DNA from: Luteibacter yeojuensis
Lineage (GTDB): Bacteria > Pseudomonadota > Gammaproteobacteria > Xanthomonadales > Rhodanobacteraceae
NCBI RefSeq assembly: GCF_011742875.1
Contig: NZ_JAAQTL010000001.1
Location: 1,612,001 to 1,676,000, forward strand
DNA: 64,000 bases
Direction of reading: 5' to 3'
Shown here piece by piece: positions 1-11,438 of this stretch (the first letter of the stretch is position 1; each line of letters opens with the position of its first letter). A model generated the notes under the pieces. It worked only from the letters and a program-made list of their open reading frames with translations, searched no databases and was not told the DNA's origin. The translations under genes and the position numbers were made by a program.

Positions 1-1216
1 CCAGGCTCGACTCCGGCGTGCGGCCCTCGCCCGCCGAGGCCGCCGTTTCCGCCGCCGCACGATAGGCGTCGCGAAACGGCACGCCGGCCACGGCCTGCTC
101 GATGGCCACATCGGTGGCGTACATGGCCGGTTCGATCGCGGCGCGCATCGCGTCCGCCTTCCACTCGAGGCGGGCCAGCATGTCCGGAAGGAGCTCGAGG
201 GCGCCGAGGCCCATGGAAAAACCATGGAACAGCGAGCCCTTGGAGAACTGGAGATCGCGCTGGTAGCCGGAAGGCAACGAGAGCAGTTGCTCCACCTCGG
301 TGCGCGCCGCCGCGACGCTGGCATAGCTCGCGCGCAACAGCTCGACGACATCCGGATTGCGCTTGTTCGGCATGATCGATGAGCCGGTGGTGTACTCCGC
401 CGGCAGCGTCACGAAACCGAATTCGGCCGTGGTGAACAACGACAGGTCCCATGCCAGCCTGCGCGTATCGAGCAAGGCGGTGCCTACCGCGTCCAACGCC
501 GCCATCTCGAACTTGCCGCGCGAGAGCTGGGCGTAGATGGGCGAGACCTGCATGCGGCCGAAGCCCAGCGCGGCCGTCGTATGCGCGCGGTCGAGCGCGA
601 CGTTCACGCCGTAACCCGCCGCCGTGCCAAGTGGATTGGCGTCGATCAGTGCCAGGGCCTGGCGAGCGCGCAGCACATTGTCGATGAAGGCCTCGGCGAA
701 TGCCGCGAACCACATGCCCGTGGAAGACACCACCGCGCGCTGGATATGCGTATAGCCCGGCATCGGCAACGCGTCTCCGGCGGCGCGCTCCAGGCAGACT
801 TCCGCCACGCGGCGGCACAGGGCTTCCAGCGTCGCCAGTTTGTCCTTGAGCCACAAGCGCGTCGCCACGAGGACCTGGTCGTTGCGGCTGCGCCCCGTGT
901 GCACGCGGCGGCCGGCATCGCCAAGGCGCTCCGTCAGGCGGGCCTCGATCGCGGAGTGACCGTCCTCGAAGCGTTCGTCGAGCACGAAGGCGCCGCTCGT
1001 GAAATCGGCTGCCAGTGCGTTCAGCTCGCGCAACAGGGCATCGCGCTCATCGGCCGAGACCACGCCGATGTTGGCGAGGCCTCCGACGTGTGCCTTGCTC
1101 GCCACGATGTCGTGCAGGAAGAACTCGCGGTCGAGCACCACGTCGTTGCCGGCAAGGAAGCGCATGATGCGCGCGTCGACCTGGGTATCGGATTTCTGCC
1201 AGAGCGGCTGGGTCAT
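1..1216 (-). CDS. argH: Argininosuccinate lyase (3' end cut by window)
   Basis: Last step of arginine synthesis: cleaves argininosuccinate to arginine and fumarate, in the cytosol. The protein starts [10 protein letters not shown] at the ATG at 1216 and 405 codons are visible; the family is about 430 residues, so only the C-terminal tail is missing off the window edge. The fumarase/aspartase superfamily signature [12 protein letters not shown] lies near residues 277-288, and the [10 protein letters not shown] motif is in the N-terminal third. It is the last visible gene of the minus-strand arg operon, 16 bases after argC, and should share that operon's control. Confidence 0.95.
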   Translation of the reverse strand, partial: MTQPLWQKSDTQVDARIMRFLAGNDVVLDREFFLHDIVASKAHVGGLANIGVVSADERDALLRELNALAADFTSGAFVLDERFEDGHSAIEARLTERLGDAGRRVHTGRSRNDQVLVATRLWLKDKLATLEALCRRVAEVCLERAAGDALPMPGYTHIQRAVVSSTGMWFAAFAEAFIDNVLRARQALALIDANPLGTAAGYGVNVALDRAHTTAALGFGRMQVSPIYAQLSRGKFEMAALDAVGTALLDTRRLAWDLSLFTTAEFGFVTLPAEYTTGSSIMPNKRNPDVVELLRASYASVAAARTEVEQLLSLPSGYQRDLQFSKGSLFHGFSMGLGALELLPDMLARLEWKADAMRAAIEPAMYATDVAIEQAVAGVPFRDAYRAAAETAASAGEGRTPESSL

Positions 1217-1232
1217 GATGGGGTCCTACCGC

Positions 1233-2180
<948 letters not shown>

Positions 2181-2186
2181 GTCGCG

Positions 2187-3492
<1,306 letters not shown>

Positions 3493-3503
<11 letters not shown>

Positions 3504-4590
3504 GGTCGACGATCCGATGGATGGTCCGGGCGTAGTGCGCCAGTTGATCGAGGGCGACCCACTCGTCGGCGCTGTGCGCCTGCGCGATGTCGCCGGGGCC
3601 ATAGACGAAGGAGGTGTAGCCCGCCATCGAGAACAACGCGGCCTCCGTCCAGAAATCCACCGCGTTGCCGACCGGGATGCCGAGTTCGTCGGCGAGGTCG
3701 CGTGCGGCGAGGCGGCGCGTCTCCGCGGTGGCGGTGTCTCCCGCCGGCAACGAATCGCCGCGGAAGGTTTCGCCGTATTCGATCGGATGCGGTTCCACGA
3801 GCGTGCGGAACGCCTCCAGGAGGCCGTCCGCGTTCATCGACGGCAGCGGACGGAAGCCGAAGCGGACATCGGCCGTCGGCGCGATCACGTTGGCCTTGAT
3901 GCCGCCCTCGACCTTGCCGATGTTGAAGCGCAGGCCGGTGAGACCGCCGAAACGCTCGTGCGACTGGGCCTGCACGTGGTCGAGCGCCGCGGCGCCCCAA
4001 CGGATCGCCTGGTGCAACGCGCTGTCGGACGGCTTCTGCTCGCCGGAGGCGTGCCCCGCCTTGCCCTGGAAACGCATCTGCACCGAGTGGATGCCGCGAT
4101 GCGCCAGCACCGCCTCGCCGCGGGTGGGCTCGGCGACGATGATCGCCGCATAATCGCGGGGCGTCTTGAGGAACCCGTCGATGCAACGGGCGTCGTTCGC
4201 CTCCTCGTCGGTGGACAGCAGCAGGGCCATGTCGCCCTGCGTGGCATTCGCCACCGCGACCAGCGCCGCGGCCGCCCCCTTGATGTCGCAGGAGCCAAGG
4301 CCGACGGCGCGGTCCCCGGACACGCGCAGTTCGAACGGACTGGCCGTCCAGTGCGGCGAATCCGGCACCGTGTCGAGGTGCACGTTGAACAGATATTTCG
4401 GCTTGCCACGCACCGCATAGAGATTGACGGCGCCGGCGCCGAAATCGGTCACCTCCACGTCGAATCCGGGAAGGTTCGCGCGCAGGTAATCGAAGATGCC
4501 GCCGGTGCCGATGGTTCGGGGCGGGTTGCGCGTGTCGAAACCGACGAGCGCGCGCAGATGGGTAAGCGTATCCGTGAGCAGGGAGTCCAT
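3493..4590 (-). CDS. argE': N-acetylcitrulline deacetylase (M20 family)
   Basis: A zinc-dependent M20-family hydrolase of 365 residues. Visible metal and catalytic residues are HLDT (His71, Asp73), Asp102 in GSCDIKG and the STDEE glutamates (129/130). Its place between an acetylornithine carbamoyltransferase and argG indicates it removes the acetyl group from N-acetylcitrulline rather than N-acetylornithine, as in Xanthomonas. The start is uncertain: an ATG at 4590 or a GTG at 4602, the latter overlapping the argG stop. The enzyme class is certain; the substrate is inferred from context. Confidence 0.85.
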
Positions 4591-4598
4591 GGGTCCGA

Positions 4599-5804
4599 TC
4601 ACTTCCCGTTGGCGCGGTCGACTTCGGCCCAGAGCGTGGAGCTCATGCCGTAGAGCTTGATGAAGCCCTCCGCCTCGGCCACGCCCCAGTCGGCGGCCTG
4701 GGCGTACGTCGCCTTCGCCGACTGCAGGATGTTCTTCGACTCCACCTTCACCGCGTACACGGTGCCGCCGCGCGTCTCGATGACGACCTTGCCGTCCACC
4801 TTGCGCTGCGTGGAGACGAGGAAGGCTTCGAGATCGGCCTTGATCGGATCGTTGAAGAAGCCTTCATAGGCCACCTCGGTCCACTTGCGGCCGACCTCCG
4901 GCTTGAAGCGGTTCTGTTGTTTCGAGAGCACGGTTTCCTCGAGGGCACGGTGCGCGGTAAGCAGCGCGGTGAGCGCTGGCGCCTCGAACACGATGCGTCC
5001 CTTCAGGCCGATGTTGGTATCGCCCGTATACATGCTGCGGCCGACGCCATACTTCGCAAGCTCGCGATTCAGGAAGCCGAGGATCTCCGGGCCCGAGGCC
5101 GCCTTGCCGTTCAGCGACACCGCCGTGCCCTTCTCGAAGCCGAGTTCGATACGCAGCGGCTCGGACGGCCATTCGGAACGCGGCGCGCACCAGGCGACGG
5201 CGCCTTCTTCCGGAATCTCCCACGCATCGATCTCGCCGCCGGAGATGGTGACGCCGAGGACGTTCTCGTTGATCGTGTAATGCTTCGTCTTGGCGCGGAC
5301 CTCGAAGCCCTTCTCCTCGAGGTACTTCTGCTCGTACGCGCGCACCTGGGTGTGCTCGCGCTGGATCTCGCGGATCGGCGCCACGATGGTGTAGTCGCCC
5401 AGCGCCTTCACGGTGAGGTCGAAGCGCACCTGGTCGTTGCCCATGCCGGTACAGCCGTGCGCGAAGAATCGGGTGCCGAGTTCGTCGCAGCGCTCGAGCG
5501 AGGCCTTCACGATGAGGTAGCGATCGGACACCAGCAGCGGGTACTGGCCCTGGTAAAACTCGCCGGCCCAGATCAGCGGCGTGACGAAGCTGTCCCAGAT
5601 GGCCTGCGCCGCGTCGACGGTGCGATGCGAGGCCGCGCCCAGTTCGTTGGCGCGCTGCTCGATGTAGTCGCGCTCCTCCGCCGAGACGCCGCCGGTGTCG
5701 ACGAAGACCGTGTGCACGGCGTAGCCGCGCTCGATCAGGTAGGGGACGCAGAAGCTGGTGTCGAGGCCGCCGGAAAAGGCGAGGACGATATCGTTGCTGG
5801 ACAT
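4599..5804 (-). CDS. argG: Argininosuccinate synthase
   Basis: Joins citrulline and aspartate using ATP. The 401-residue protein starts [10 protein letters not shown] with the ATP-pyrophosphatase P-loop SGGLDTS at residues 11-17. The start at 5804 places this motif at its usual distance from the N-terminus; the upstream in-frame extension lies in the spacer after argF'. It follows argF' by 43 bases and its stop touches the start of argE', consistent with one transcript. Confidence 0.95.
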   Translation of the reverse strand: MSSNDIVLAFSGGLDTSFCVPYLIERGYAVHTVFVDTGGVSAEERDYIEQRANELGAASHRTVDAAQAIWDSFVTPLIWAGEFYQGQYPLLVSDRYLIVKASLERCDELGTRFFAHGCTGMGNDQVRFDLTVKALGDYTIVAPIREIQREHTQVRAYEQKYLEEKGFEVRAKTKHYTINENVLGVTISGGEIDAWEIPEEGAVAWCAPRSEWPSEPLRIELGFEKGTAVSLNGKAASGPEILGFLNRELAKYGVGRSMYTGDTNIGLKGRIVFEAPALTALLTAHRALEETVLSKQQNRFKPEVGRKWTEVAYEGFFNDPIKADLEAFLVSTQRKVDGKVVIETRGGTVYAVKVESKNILQSAKATYAQAADWGVAEAEGFIKLYGMSSTLWAEVDRANGK

Positions 5805-5847
5805 GCGGGCTCCGGGGGAGACGTTGGACCGAAAGGAATGGGACGGA

Positions 5848-6855
5848 TCAGGAATGCGAAACAAGCGAGGCCATGACCGCCTTCTGCACGTGCAGGCGGT
5901 TCTCGGCTTCGTCGATGGCGATGCAGGCCGGCGAGTCCATCACCGCGTCGGTCGCCTTGATGTTCCTGCGCAGCGGCAGGCAGTGGCTGAAGAGCCCGTT
6001 GTTGGTCAGCGCCATCTTGGCCTCGTCGACGATGAAGTGCCGGTTGGCGTCGCGGATCGCCTTCTCCTCGTCCCAGCGGCCGAAGTAAGGGATGGCGCCC
6101 CAGCTCTTCGCGTAGATGACGTCCGCGCCGCGGTAGGCCGACTCGATGTCGTGCGACACCTGCAGCGAGCCGCCGTTCTCGCGGGCGTTGGCCTCGGCGA
6201 ATGCCATGTAGCGCTCGTCGAGCACGTATTCCGGCGTCGGGCACAGCAGGGTCACGTCCATGCCCATCTTCGTCGCGATCAGCAGCGCCGAATTTGCGAC
6301 GGCGGTATTCAGCGGCTTCGGGTGGTAGGTCCAGGTGAGGACGTACTTGCGGTTCTGCAGATCGCCCAGGTGCTCCTTCAACGCCAGCGCGTGGGCCAGT
6401 TCCTGGCAGGGATGGGTGATGGTTTCCAGGTTGATCACCGGCACGGTGGCGTACTGCGCAAAGGCGGCCAGCACCTTGTCCTGCCGATCCACCGACCAGT
6501 CGACGAATTTGGGGAAGGCGCGCACGCCGATGAGATCCACGTAGCGGGAGAGCACCCGCGCCACCTCGGCGATGTGCTCCTCGGTGTCCCCGTCCATCAC
6601 GGCACCCACCTCGAACTCGATGGGCCACGCGTCCTTGCCGGGCGAAAGCACCACCGCGTGGCCGCCGAGCTGGAAGGCACCCAGTTCGAAGCTGGTGCGC
6701 GTGCGCATGGACGAGTTGAAGAACAGCAGCGCGATCGACTTGCCGGCCAGCTGCCGTCCTTGCCGCGACCGTTTGAACTCGGCGGCCTGTTCGAGCAGCG
6801 CGTCGATTTCGGCGCGGCTGTAGTCCTGGGTGGAAAGGAAATGGCGAACGGTCAT
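5848..6855 (-). CDS. argF': N-acetylornithine carbamoyltransferase
   Basis: Transfers the carbamoyl group to N-acetylornithine, giving N-acetylcitrulline; this replaces ornithine carbamoyltransferase in Xanthomonadales. The 335 residues include the carbamoyl-phosphate motif [10 protein letters not shown] (48-57), Trp77 in KDAWPIE and Glu92 in DGDTEE, the residue known to set acetyl- over succinyl-ornithine preference. A lysine in [13 protein letters not shown] (about residue 300) matches the carboxylated lysine of the Xanthomonas enzyme. It is the first gene of the arg operon, with a terminator hairpin and a short arginine-containing leader ORF directly upstream. Confidence 0.95.
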   Translation of the reverse strand: MTVRHFLSTQDYSRAEIDALLEQAAEFKRSRQGRQLAGKSIALLFFNSSMRTRTSFELGAFQLGGHAVVLSPGKDAWPIEFEVGAVMDGDTEEHIAEVARVLSRYVDLIGVRAFPKFVDWSVDRQDKVLAAFAQYATVPVINLETITHPCQELAHALALKEHLGDLQNRKYVLTWTYHPKPLNTAVANSALLIATKMGMDVTLLCPTPEYVLDERYMAFAEANARENGGSLQVSHDIESAYRGADVIYAKSWGAIPYFGRWDEEKAIRDANRHFIVDEAKMALTNNGLFSHCLPLRRNIKATDAVMDSPACIAIDEAENRLHVQKAVMASLVSHS

Positions 6856-6912
6856 GGCAATCCGGATCGGTCGGTGGCCCGGGGGCCGTGGATGAGAGGG
6901 GATGCGGAAACG

Positions 6913-6941
6913 AAAAAACCCGGCACAAGGCCGGGTTTTTT
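6913..6941 (-). terminator. Intrinsic terminator in the arg operon leader (attenuator stem)
   Basis: On the minus strand a perfect 12-bp stem (AAAAAACCCGGC / GCCGGGTTTTTT) with a 5-base loop lies 58 bases before argF'. No plus-strand gene ends before it, so it most likely acts in the 5' leader of the arg operon. A second copy of GCCGGGT upstream (plus-strand 6974-6980) can pair with the first arm and would prevent this stem. See the attenuation finding. Confidence 0.75.
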
Positions 6942-6971
6942 CGTCGGTACGTATGAAACGCGCGCGACAGC

Positions 6972-7031
6972 CTACCCGGCACAGGGTCCGATGTACGGTC
7001 GACGAGCACGCGAGGTCATCCCTGCGGCCAT
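6972..7031 (-). CDS. Putative arg leader peptide
   Basis: A 19-residue open frame, MAAGMTSRARRPYIGPCAG then TAG, between a candidate promoter and the leader terminator of the arg operon. It holds three arginine codons within four positions (CGT GCT CGT CGA, residues 8-11). Its stop codon falls in the segment GTGCCGGGTAGG, whose GCCGGGT can pair with the first terminator arm. A ribosome held at the arginine codons would leave this segment free, and one at the stop would cover it: classical attenuation geometry. A second in-frame ATG (residue 5) is also possible. No strong Shine-Dalgarno sequence precedes either ATG, which is the main weakness. Confidence 0.55.
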   Translation of the reverse strand: MAAGMTSRARRPYIGPCAG

Positions 7032-7104
7032 ACGGGCGCTGGTGAGGACGATCGCGGTGTAGACGGCGTGAGACACGGAGGGACCTGGGAAAGGTGGAAC
7101 GGCG

Positions 7105-7133
7105 ATCATGCCGTGGTTTGCTGCGATGCGCAA
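7105..7133 (-). promoter_or_regulatory. Candidate promoter of the arg operon
   Basis: On the minus strand, TTGCGC (7133-7128) and CATGAT (7110-7105) are separated by 17 bases, four of six matches each to the sigma-70 consensus. Transcription would start near 7098, about 65 bases before the leader peptide. This is a sequence match only. Confidence 0.35.
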
Positions 7134-7154
7134 CAGGGGAAAGCCGCGAAACCT

Positions 7155-7232
7155 TGTAGGAGCCGCTATAGCGGCGAGAGCAACCTTGCGGCGCCGTGGC
7201 CAGGTTCCCTCGCCGCTATAGCGGCTCCTACA
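7155..7232. repeat. Inverted REP pair, class A
   Basis: Two inverted copies of a palindromic unit (TGTAGGAGCCGCTATAGCGG and its complement) enclose a short centre. It lies just downstream of the glycine-zipper gene and upstream of the arg promoter. It is one of eight class A copies in the window. Confidence 0.9.
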
Positions 7233-7251
7233 GAGTCGGTCGGCCGCCGGG

Positions 7252-7788
7252 TCAGTCGGCGGGAGAGACGCTGACCCGTACCCGCAGGCGCTCGCCCGGG
7301 TCGTAGTTGAGGCGGGAGACGTAGACTTCGCCGCGATAGCGGTATTCCACGTCGTAGCCCGCGATGCGGCGCTGCTCGGATACCGTGCTCACGTCGCGGC
7401 AGCGGGTTTCCGTGCTCTCGTAGGTACGGTCGCCGCGACGGGAAATGCTGTTGCCTACGGCACCGCCCGCGACCGCGCCGGCCACCGTGGCCGCCTTGCG
7501 GCCATCGCCCTTGCCCACGGTGTTGCCCAGGACGCCGCCGACCACGGCACCGAGGATGGTGCCCGCGGTGCTGCTGCCGCCGGATTCCTGGCGGACCACC
7601 GGCTGGTCGTAGCATTCCTGGCGGGGGGTTTCCACACGAGCCACCCCGTACACCGGATCGACGCGCAGCACATCCGCCCACCCGTAATGGGTGTTGTCGT
7701 CGGGACCGGGGCCGTAACGGCCGTCCTGCGCTTGGGCGCCGGTGGCGAAAACCGCGAGGATGAGCGCGGGGATGAGCAGGCGAGACAT
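7252..7788 (-). CDS. Glycine-zipper 2TM envelope protein
   Basis: A 178-residue exported protein: an N-terminal signal peptide ([20 protein letters not shown], no lipobox cysteine) followed by a polar region and a glycine-zipper stretch at about residues 70-110 (repeated GAVVGGVLG / GAVAGGAVG patterns). This is typical of the 17-kDa surface antigen/glycine-zipper 2TM family of outer-membrane-associated proteins. The C-terminal part resembles the domain with conserved Y-D-V-x-Y-R-Y found in these proteins. The ATG at 7788 is the start that leaves the signal peptide at the N-terminus. It is monocistronic, and its exact role is not known. Confidence 0.7.
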   Translation of the reverse strand: MSRLLIPALILAVFATGAQAQDGRYGPGPDDNTHYGWADVLRVDPVYGVARVETPRQECYDQPVVRQESGGSSTAGTILGAVVGGVLGNTVGKGDGRKAATVAGAVAGGAVGNSISRRGDRTYESTETRCRDVSTVSEQRRIAGYDVEYRYRGEVYVSRLNYDPGERLRVRVSVSPAD

Positions 7789-8004
7789 GTAGGAAAACCT
7801 CCAGTCAGGCGCACGAGCGCGCCCACTGGCATGCATTTCATCAAGTTCACGCTGAATCCACGCTTAGAGCCCGCCGGCGTAAAATCGCGACCGTTGTCAA
7901 CCAAATCGGTCACCGCGCGTAGGGCTCCGCCGTCGGCCCCCGGGCCTTGCCTGGAGCCTCCCTTGCTACTATGTCGGATTGGCCGAACCGCCCACGGATG
8001 TCCG

Positions 8005-9384
8005 ATGCCGATCTCGCTCTACAACACCATGTCGCGCCGCACGGAGGCGTTCACCCCCCTCGATCCCGAGCGGGTGACGATGTACCTGTGCGGGCCCACG
8101 GTCTACAACTACATCCATATCGGCAACGCCCGCCCGGCGGTGGTCTTCGACGTGCTGGCCCGCCTGCTCCGCCGGCATTACCCGAAGCTGGTCTTCGCCC
8201 GCAATATCACGGACGTGGACGACAAGATCAACGCGGCCGCGGCCGCGGCGGGGCTGCCCATCGCCCAGATCACCGAGCGCTACGCCGAGGCCTATCGCGA
8301 GGACATCGCCCGGCTCGGCGTCGCCCCGCCGGACATCGAACCGCATGCCACGGCGCACATCCCGCAGATCGTCGCGATGATCGAACGGCTCATCGCCGGC
8401 GGGTACGCCTACGAGGCGCAGGGCCACGTCCTGTTCCATGTGGAGTCCTTCCCCGAGTACGGCACCCTCTCCGGGCGCGATCCGGACGAACTCCTGGCCG
8501 GGGCTCGCGTCGAGGTGGCGCCATACAAGAAGAGCCCGGGCGATTTCGTCCTGTGGAAACCCTCGGACGCGACCCAGCCCGGCTGGGACAGCCCCTGGGG
8601 CCGTGGCCGACCCGGCTGGCACATCGAGTGCTCGGCCATGAGCGAGGCCCATCTCGGGGAGACGATCGACATCCACGCCGGCGGCGTGGACCTCACCTTC
8701 CCGCACCACGAGAACGAGATCGCCCAGAGCGTCTGCGCCCACGGGGGCAAGGTGTTCGCACGTTACTGGCTGCACAACGGCATGCTCACGTTCGATGGGC
8801 GGAAGATGTCGAAGTCGCTCGGCAATGTGCTCCAGCTGCACGAACTGTTGCGCAAGCACCCCGCCGAGGCCCTGCGCCTGATGCTCCTGCGCGGCCACTA
8901 CCGCCAGCCGCTGGACTGGTCCGACGCCGCCATGACGCAGGCCGTGCGCACGCTGGACGGCTGGTACGGCGTCCTGCGCGACATGGCGGACGTGGACGCG
9001 GGCGAGCCTGTGATACCGGAGGCCGTGGAAGCCGCCCTGTTCGACGATCTCAACACGCCGCAGGCGCTGGCCGAACTGTCTCACCTGGCCGACGCCGCGC
9101 GCCGCTCCACGGGCGACGCACGCGGCCCCGCCAAGGCCGCCCTGCTTGGCGGCGGCGCGCTGCTCGGCCTGCTCCAGCAGGATCCCGAAGCCTGGTTCCG
9201 CCAGGGCAACGCCGGGGAGACGATCGATGCCGACGCCATCGAGGCCCTGCTGGAAGAGCGCAGGGCGGCACGCGCGGCGAAGGACTTCGCCCGGTCCGAC
9301 GCCATTCGCGACCAGCTCAAGGAACTCGGCATCGCCATCGAGGACAGCGCCCAGGGCACACGCTGGAGCGTGGTGAAGGCATGA
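8005..9384 (+). CDS. cysS: Cysteinyl-tRNA synthetase
   Basis: A class I aminoacyl-tRNA synthetase of 459 residues that charges tRNA-Cys. Cys29 in YLCGPTVYN begins the zinc site, the HIGH-type motif HIGN is at 38-41 and KMSKS lies near 267-271. The ATG at 8005 gives the standard N-terminus [10 protein letters not shown]; a long open frame continues upstream but is non-coding in character. The stop overlaps the start of sufE by four bases (ATGA), so the two are co-translated. Confidence 0.96.
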   Translation: MPISLYNTMSRRTEAFTPLDPERVTMYLCGPTVYNYIHIGNARPAVVFDVLARLLRRHYPKLVFARNITDVDDKINAAAAAAGLPIAQITERYAEAYREDIARLGVAPPDIEPHATAHIPQIVAMIERLIAGGYAYEAQGHVLFHVESFPEYGTLSGRDPDELLAGARVEVAPYKKSPGDFVLWKPSDATQPGWDSPWGRGRPGWHIECSAMSEAHLGETIDIHAGGVDLTFPHHENEIAQSVCAHGGKVFARYWLHNGMLTFDGRKMSKSLGNVLQLHELLRKHPAEALRLMLLRGHYRQPLDWSDAAMTQAVRTLDGWYGVLRDMADVDAGEPVIPEAVEAALFDDLNTPQALAELSHLADAARRSTGDARGPAKAALLGGGALLGLLQQDPEAWFRQGNAGETIDADAIEALLEERRAARAAKDFARSDAIRDQLKELGIAIEDSAQGTRWSVVKA

Positions 9385-9818
9385 GCACACCGATCGAAAG
9401 CAGCGCCGTGGAAGCCCAGGCCGCCATCGCGGAGGAATTCGCGTTCTTCGGCGACTGGACCGAGCGCTACCAGTACCTGATCGATCTCGGCCGCCAGTTG
9501 CCGGCCTTCCCGGACGAGCGCAAGACCGAGGAAAACCGCGTGCACGGTTGCCAGTCGATGGTGTGGCTGATTCCGTCCGGCGACGCCTCGCGCATGCATT
9601 TCGACGCGGCCAGCGACTCGGCCATCGTGTCGGGACTGATCGCGCTGGTGCTGCGGGTGTATTCGGACCGCTCCGCTCGCGAGATCGTGGAGACGGAGCC
9701 TGCGTTCATCCAGGAGATCGGGCTGGCCAAGCATCTTTCGCCGACCCGTTCCAACGGTCTGGCGGCGATGCTGGCCAGGCTGAAGGCCTATGCGGCGGAA
9801 GCCCTGGCCGCGAAGTAA
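9381..9818 (+). CDS. sufE: SufE-family sulfur acceptor
   Basis: A cysteine-desulfurase partner of 145 residues that receives persulfide sulfur for Fe-S cluster assembly. The sulfur-carrying cysteine is Cys57 in VHGCQSMVW, in the family's usual place. Its ATG overlaps the cysS stop. No sufBCDS genes are in the window, so it may be a stand-alone SufE or CsdE-like protein. Confidence 0.88.
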   Translation: MSTPIESSAVEAQAAIAEEFAFFGDWTERYQYLIDLGRQLPAFPDERKTEENRVHGCQSMVWLIPSGDASRMHFDAASDSAIVSGLIALVLRVYSDRSAREIVETEPAFIQEIGLAKHLSPTRSNGLAAMLARLKAYAAEALAAK

Positions 9819-9827
9819 CCCCGCTTT

Positions 9828-9916
9828 GTGTGGGAGCCGCTTCGGCGGCGATGAGTGCTCGCGGCACACTGGCCCGCTACCGCGGGATCGCCGGCATAGC
9901 CGGGCCCCACAGGGGG
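9828..9916. repeat. Degenerate REP pair, class B
   Basis: Starts TGTGGGAGCCGCTTCGGCGG and ends with GATCGCCGGCATAGCCGG followed by CCCCACA, so it is an inverted pair whose core differs from class A and whose right arm is degenerate. It lies between convergent sufE and dksA. The copy at 56131-56213 is of the same type. Confidence 0.6.
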
Positions 9917-9936
9917 CCGATCAAGCCCGGCAATTC

Positions 9937-9969
9937 AAAAAAAGCCCCGCGATGCGATGCGGGGCTTCT
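9937..9969 (-). terminator. Intrinsic terminator of dksA
   Basis: On the minus strand the stem GCCCCGC...GCGGGGC is followed by seven T, directly after the dksA stop. No gene other than dksA reads into it on that strand. Confidence 0.85.
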
Positions 9970-9973
9970 CGGC

Positions 9974-11062
9974 TCAGTCGCCCATCTGCTTCTGCAGGTG
10001 TTCGCGACGCTCCTGGGCATCCAGGGACAGCGTGGCGATCGGGCGGGCGTCGAGACGATCCACGCCGATTTCCTCGTCGGTTTCTTCACAGTAACCGTAA
10101 CGGCCTTCTTCGATGCGGCGCAGGGCCTTGTCGATCTTGGAGATCAGCTTGCGGTAGCGGTCGCGGGTGCGCAGTTCGAGCGAATTCTCGGTCTCGCGCG
10201 TGGCGCGCTCGGCCTCGTCGCCCACGTCGCGGACTTCCTCGCGGAGGTTGTCCATCGTCTGGCGGGATTCCTCGACCAGCTGCTCGCGCCATTCCTTCAG
10301 CTTGTTGCGGAAATAGGCGAGCTGACGGGGATTCATGTACTCCTCGTCGTCGTTCGGCCGATAGCCCTTGGGGAGGTCGATGATGGTGGAAGCGGGCAGC
10401 GCGTAGCGGCCGTCTTCGCGCGTGATGCCGTTATCGGCGGTGTGAGTGGCAGTGCTGTTCATGCTGGCTTGCGCGGACTTCTCGTTTCTGGATGAGGTGG
10501 TGCCTGCCACCGCGGACGCCGTCCGGGGCGGTGTGGCGGCAACGGCCGACGCCGTGCGGCCCTTGGTGGACGCGACGGGGGATGCGGCTGTTGCGGTCTT
10601 CTTGGCCACCGGCGCGGACGCCGGGGCGGGTGCGGCCTTTACCGGCGCCGCGGATGCCTTCTTGGCGGGAGCGGGCGCCGCCTTCTTCGCGGCGGGAGCG
10701 GGTTTCGCGGCCGCCTTCGGCGTGGCCTTGGACGCGCTCTTCGCGACGGGGCTGGAGGCGGCCTTGCCCGCAGGCGCCTTCGCGGCCTTCGCAGGTGCCT
10801 TCTTGGCCGGAGCGGCCTTCACGGGCGCCTTGGCGGCCGGTTTCGCGGCGGCCTTCTTCGCGGGCGCCGGGGCGGCTTTCTTCGGAGCGGCCTTGGCAGC
10901 CGTCTTCGTCGGCGACTTCGCCGCTGCGCGCGCCGGGGTCTTGGCCGGCGCCTTTGTCGCCTTCACTCCGGCCGCTACCGTCCTGGCCTTCTTCACGTCG
11001 CCGGCTCCGCCCTTCTTGGCGGCTCCCTTGGCGGTTGCGGAACTACGAGCGTTTTTCGCCAT
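9974..11062 (-). CDS. dksA: DksA-type transcription factor with a histone-H1-like N-terminal region
   Basis: 362 residues, against about 150 for E. coli DksA. The last ~145 residues are DksA: EEYMNPRQLAYFRNKL..., a coiled coil whose tip carries Asp282 and Glu285 at the positions of the E. coli Asp71/Asp74 pair, and the zinc-finger region GYCEETDEEIGVDRLDARP. Of the four zinc cysteines only the first remains (Cys325); the others are Thr, Ser and Ala. The first ~200 residues are Ala/Lys/Pro-rich AAKKA/PAKK repeats like histone H1 or AlgP. The ATG at 11062 has a GAGGTGAAGG sequence upstream; a GTG at 11071 is the alternative. It presumably binds RNA polymerase in the secondary channel and works with ppGpp; the tail may bind nucleic acid. 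Confidence 0.88.
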   Translation of the reverse strand: MAKNARSSATAKGAAKKGGAGDVKKARTVAAGVKATKAPAKTPARAAAKSPTKTAAKAAPKKAAPAPAKKAAAKPAAKAPVKAAPAKKAPAKAAKAPAGKAASSPVAKSASKATPKAAAKPAPAAKKAAPAPAKKASAAPVKAAPAPASAPVAKKTATAASPVASTKGRTASAVAATPPRTASAVAGTTSSRNEKSAQASMNSTATHTADNGITREDGRYALPASTIIDLPKGYRPNDDEEYMNPRQLAYFRNKLKEWREQLVEESRQTMDNLREEVRDVGDEAERATRETENSLELRTRDRYRKLISKIDKALRRIEEGRYGYCEETDEEIGVDRLDARPIATLSLDAQERREHLQKQMGD

Positions 11063-11177
11063 TTCCTTCACCTCGGTGGCCGTGGCGGCGGGGTGTTATA
11101 GCCCAGATGCGTTACCCCAGCAACCCGTCTTCTGGGATACTGTCGGCTGGCCTACGCCGGTCGATACCCGACACACA

Positions 11178-11438
11178 GTGACCCGCCTCCTCCTATTCCT
11201 GCTATCTCTCTACAAACGGTGGCTCAGCCCGATGCTTGGGGCGCGCTGCCGGTTCCACCCATCCTGTTCCGATTATGCACGGGTTGCCATAGCGCGCTTC
11301 GGTCCCTTGCGTGGCAGCGTACTCGGCACGTGGCGCATCCTGCGCTGCCAGCCGCTGTGCGAAGGTGGCCTCGACCCCGTTCCGGAACATTTCGTCCTGC
11401 GCCGCTGCGGCGCCCAAGGAGCACATACCCATGACTGA
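11178..11438 (+). CDS. yidD: Membrane protein insertion efficiency factor YidD
   Basis: A small protein of 86 residues that helps YidC-dependent membrane insertion. The family motif CRFHPSCSDYA is present, preceded by the hydrophobic N-terminus LLLFLLSLYKRWLSPMLGA and followed by RCQPLCEGGLDPVP. I chose the GTG at 11178 because the family begins at this point; the frame is open far upstream only because it runs antisense to the dksA repeats. It overlaps the start of the dihydroorotase gene by 8 bases. It is not next to yidC or rnpA here. Confidence 0.85.
   Translation: MTRLLLFLLSLYKRWLSPMLGARCRFHPSCSDYARVAIARFGPLRGSVLGTWRILRCQPLCEGGLDPVPEHFVLRRCGAQGAHTHD

Noticed and set aside
6913..6941. 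Terminator hairpin read as ending a plus-strand gene
   Set aside because: No plus-strand gene precedes it; the upstream side is the arg operon in the opposite direction.
7735..8004. Upstream extension of the cysS frame
   Set aside because: It overlaps the divergent glycine-zipper gene and lacks homology; MPISLYN at 8005 is the family start.
10446..11177. Long plus-strand Ala/Gly-rich open frame running into yidD
   Set aside because: It is the complement of the dksA Ala/Lys/Pro repeats; only its last 86 codons (yidD) show a real family. The rest is a composition artefact of high-GC repeats.
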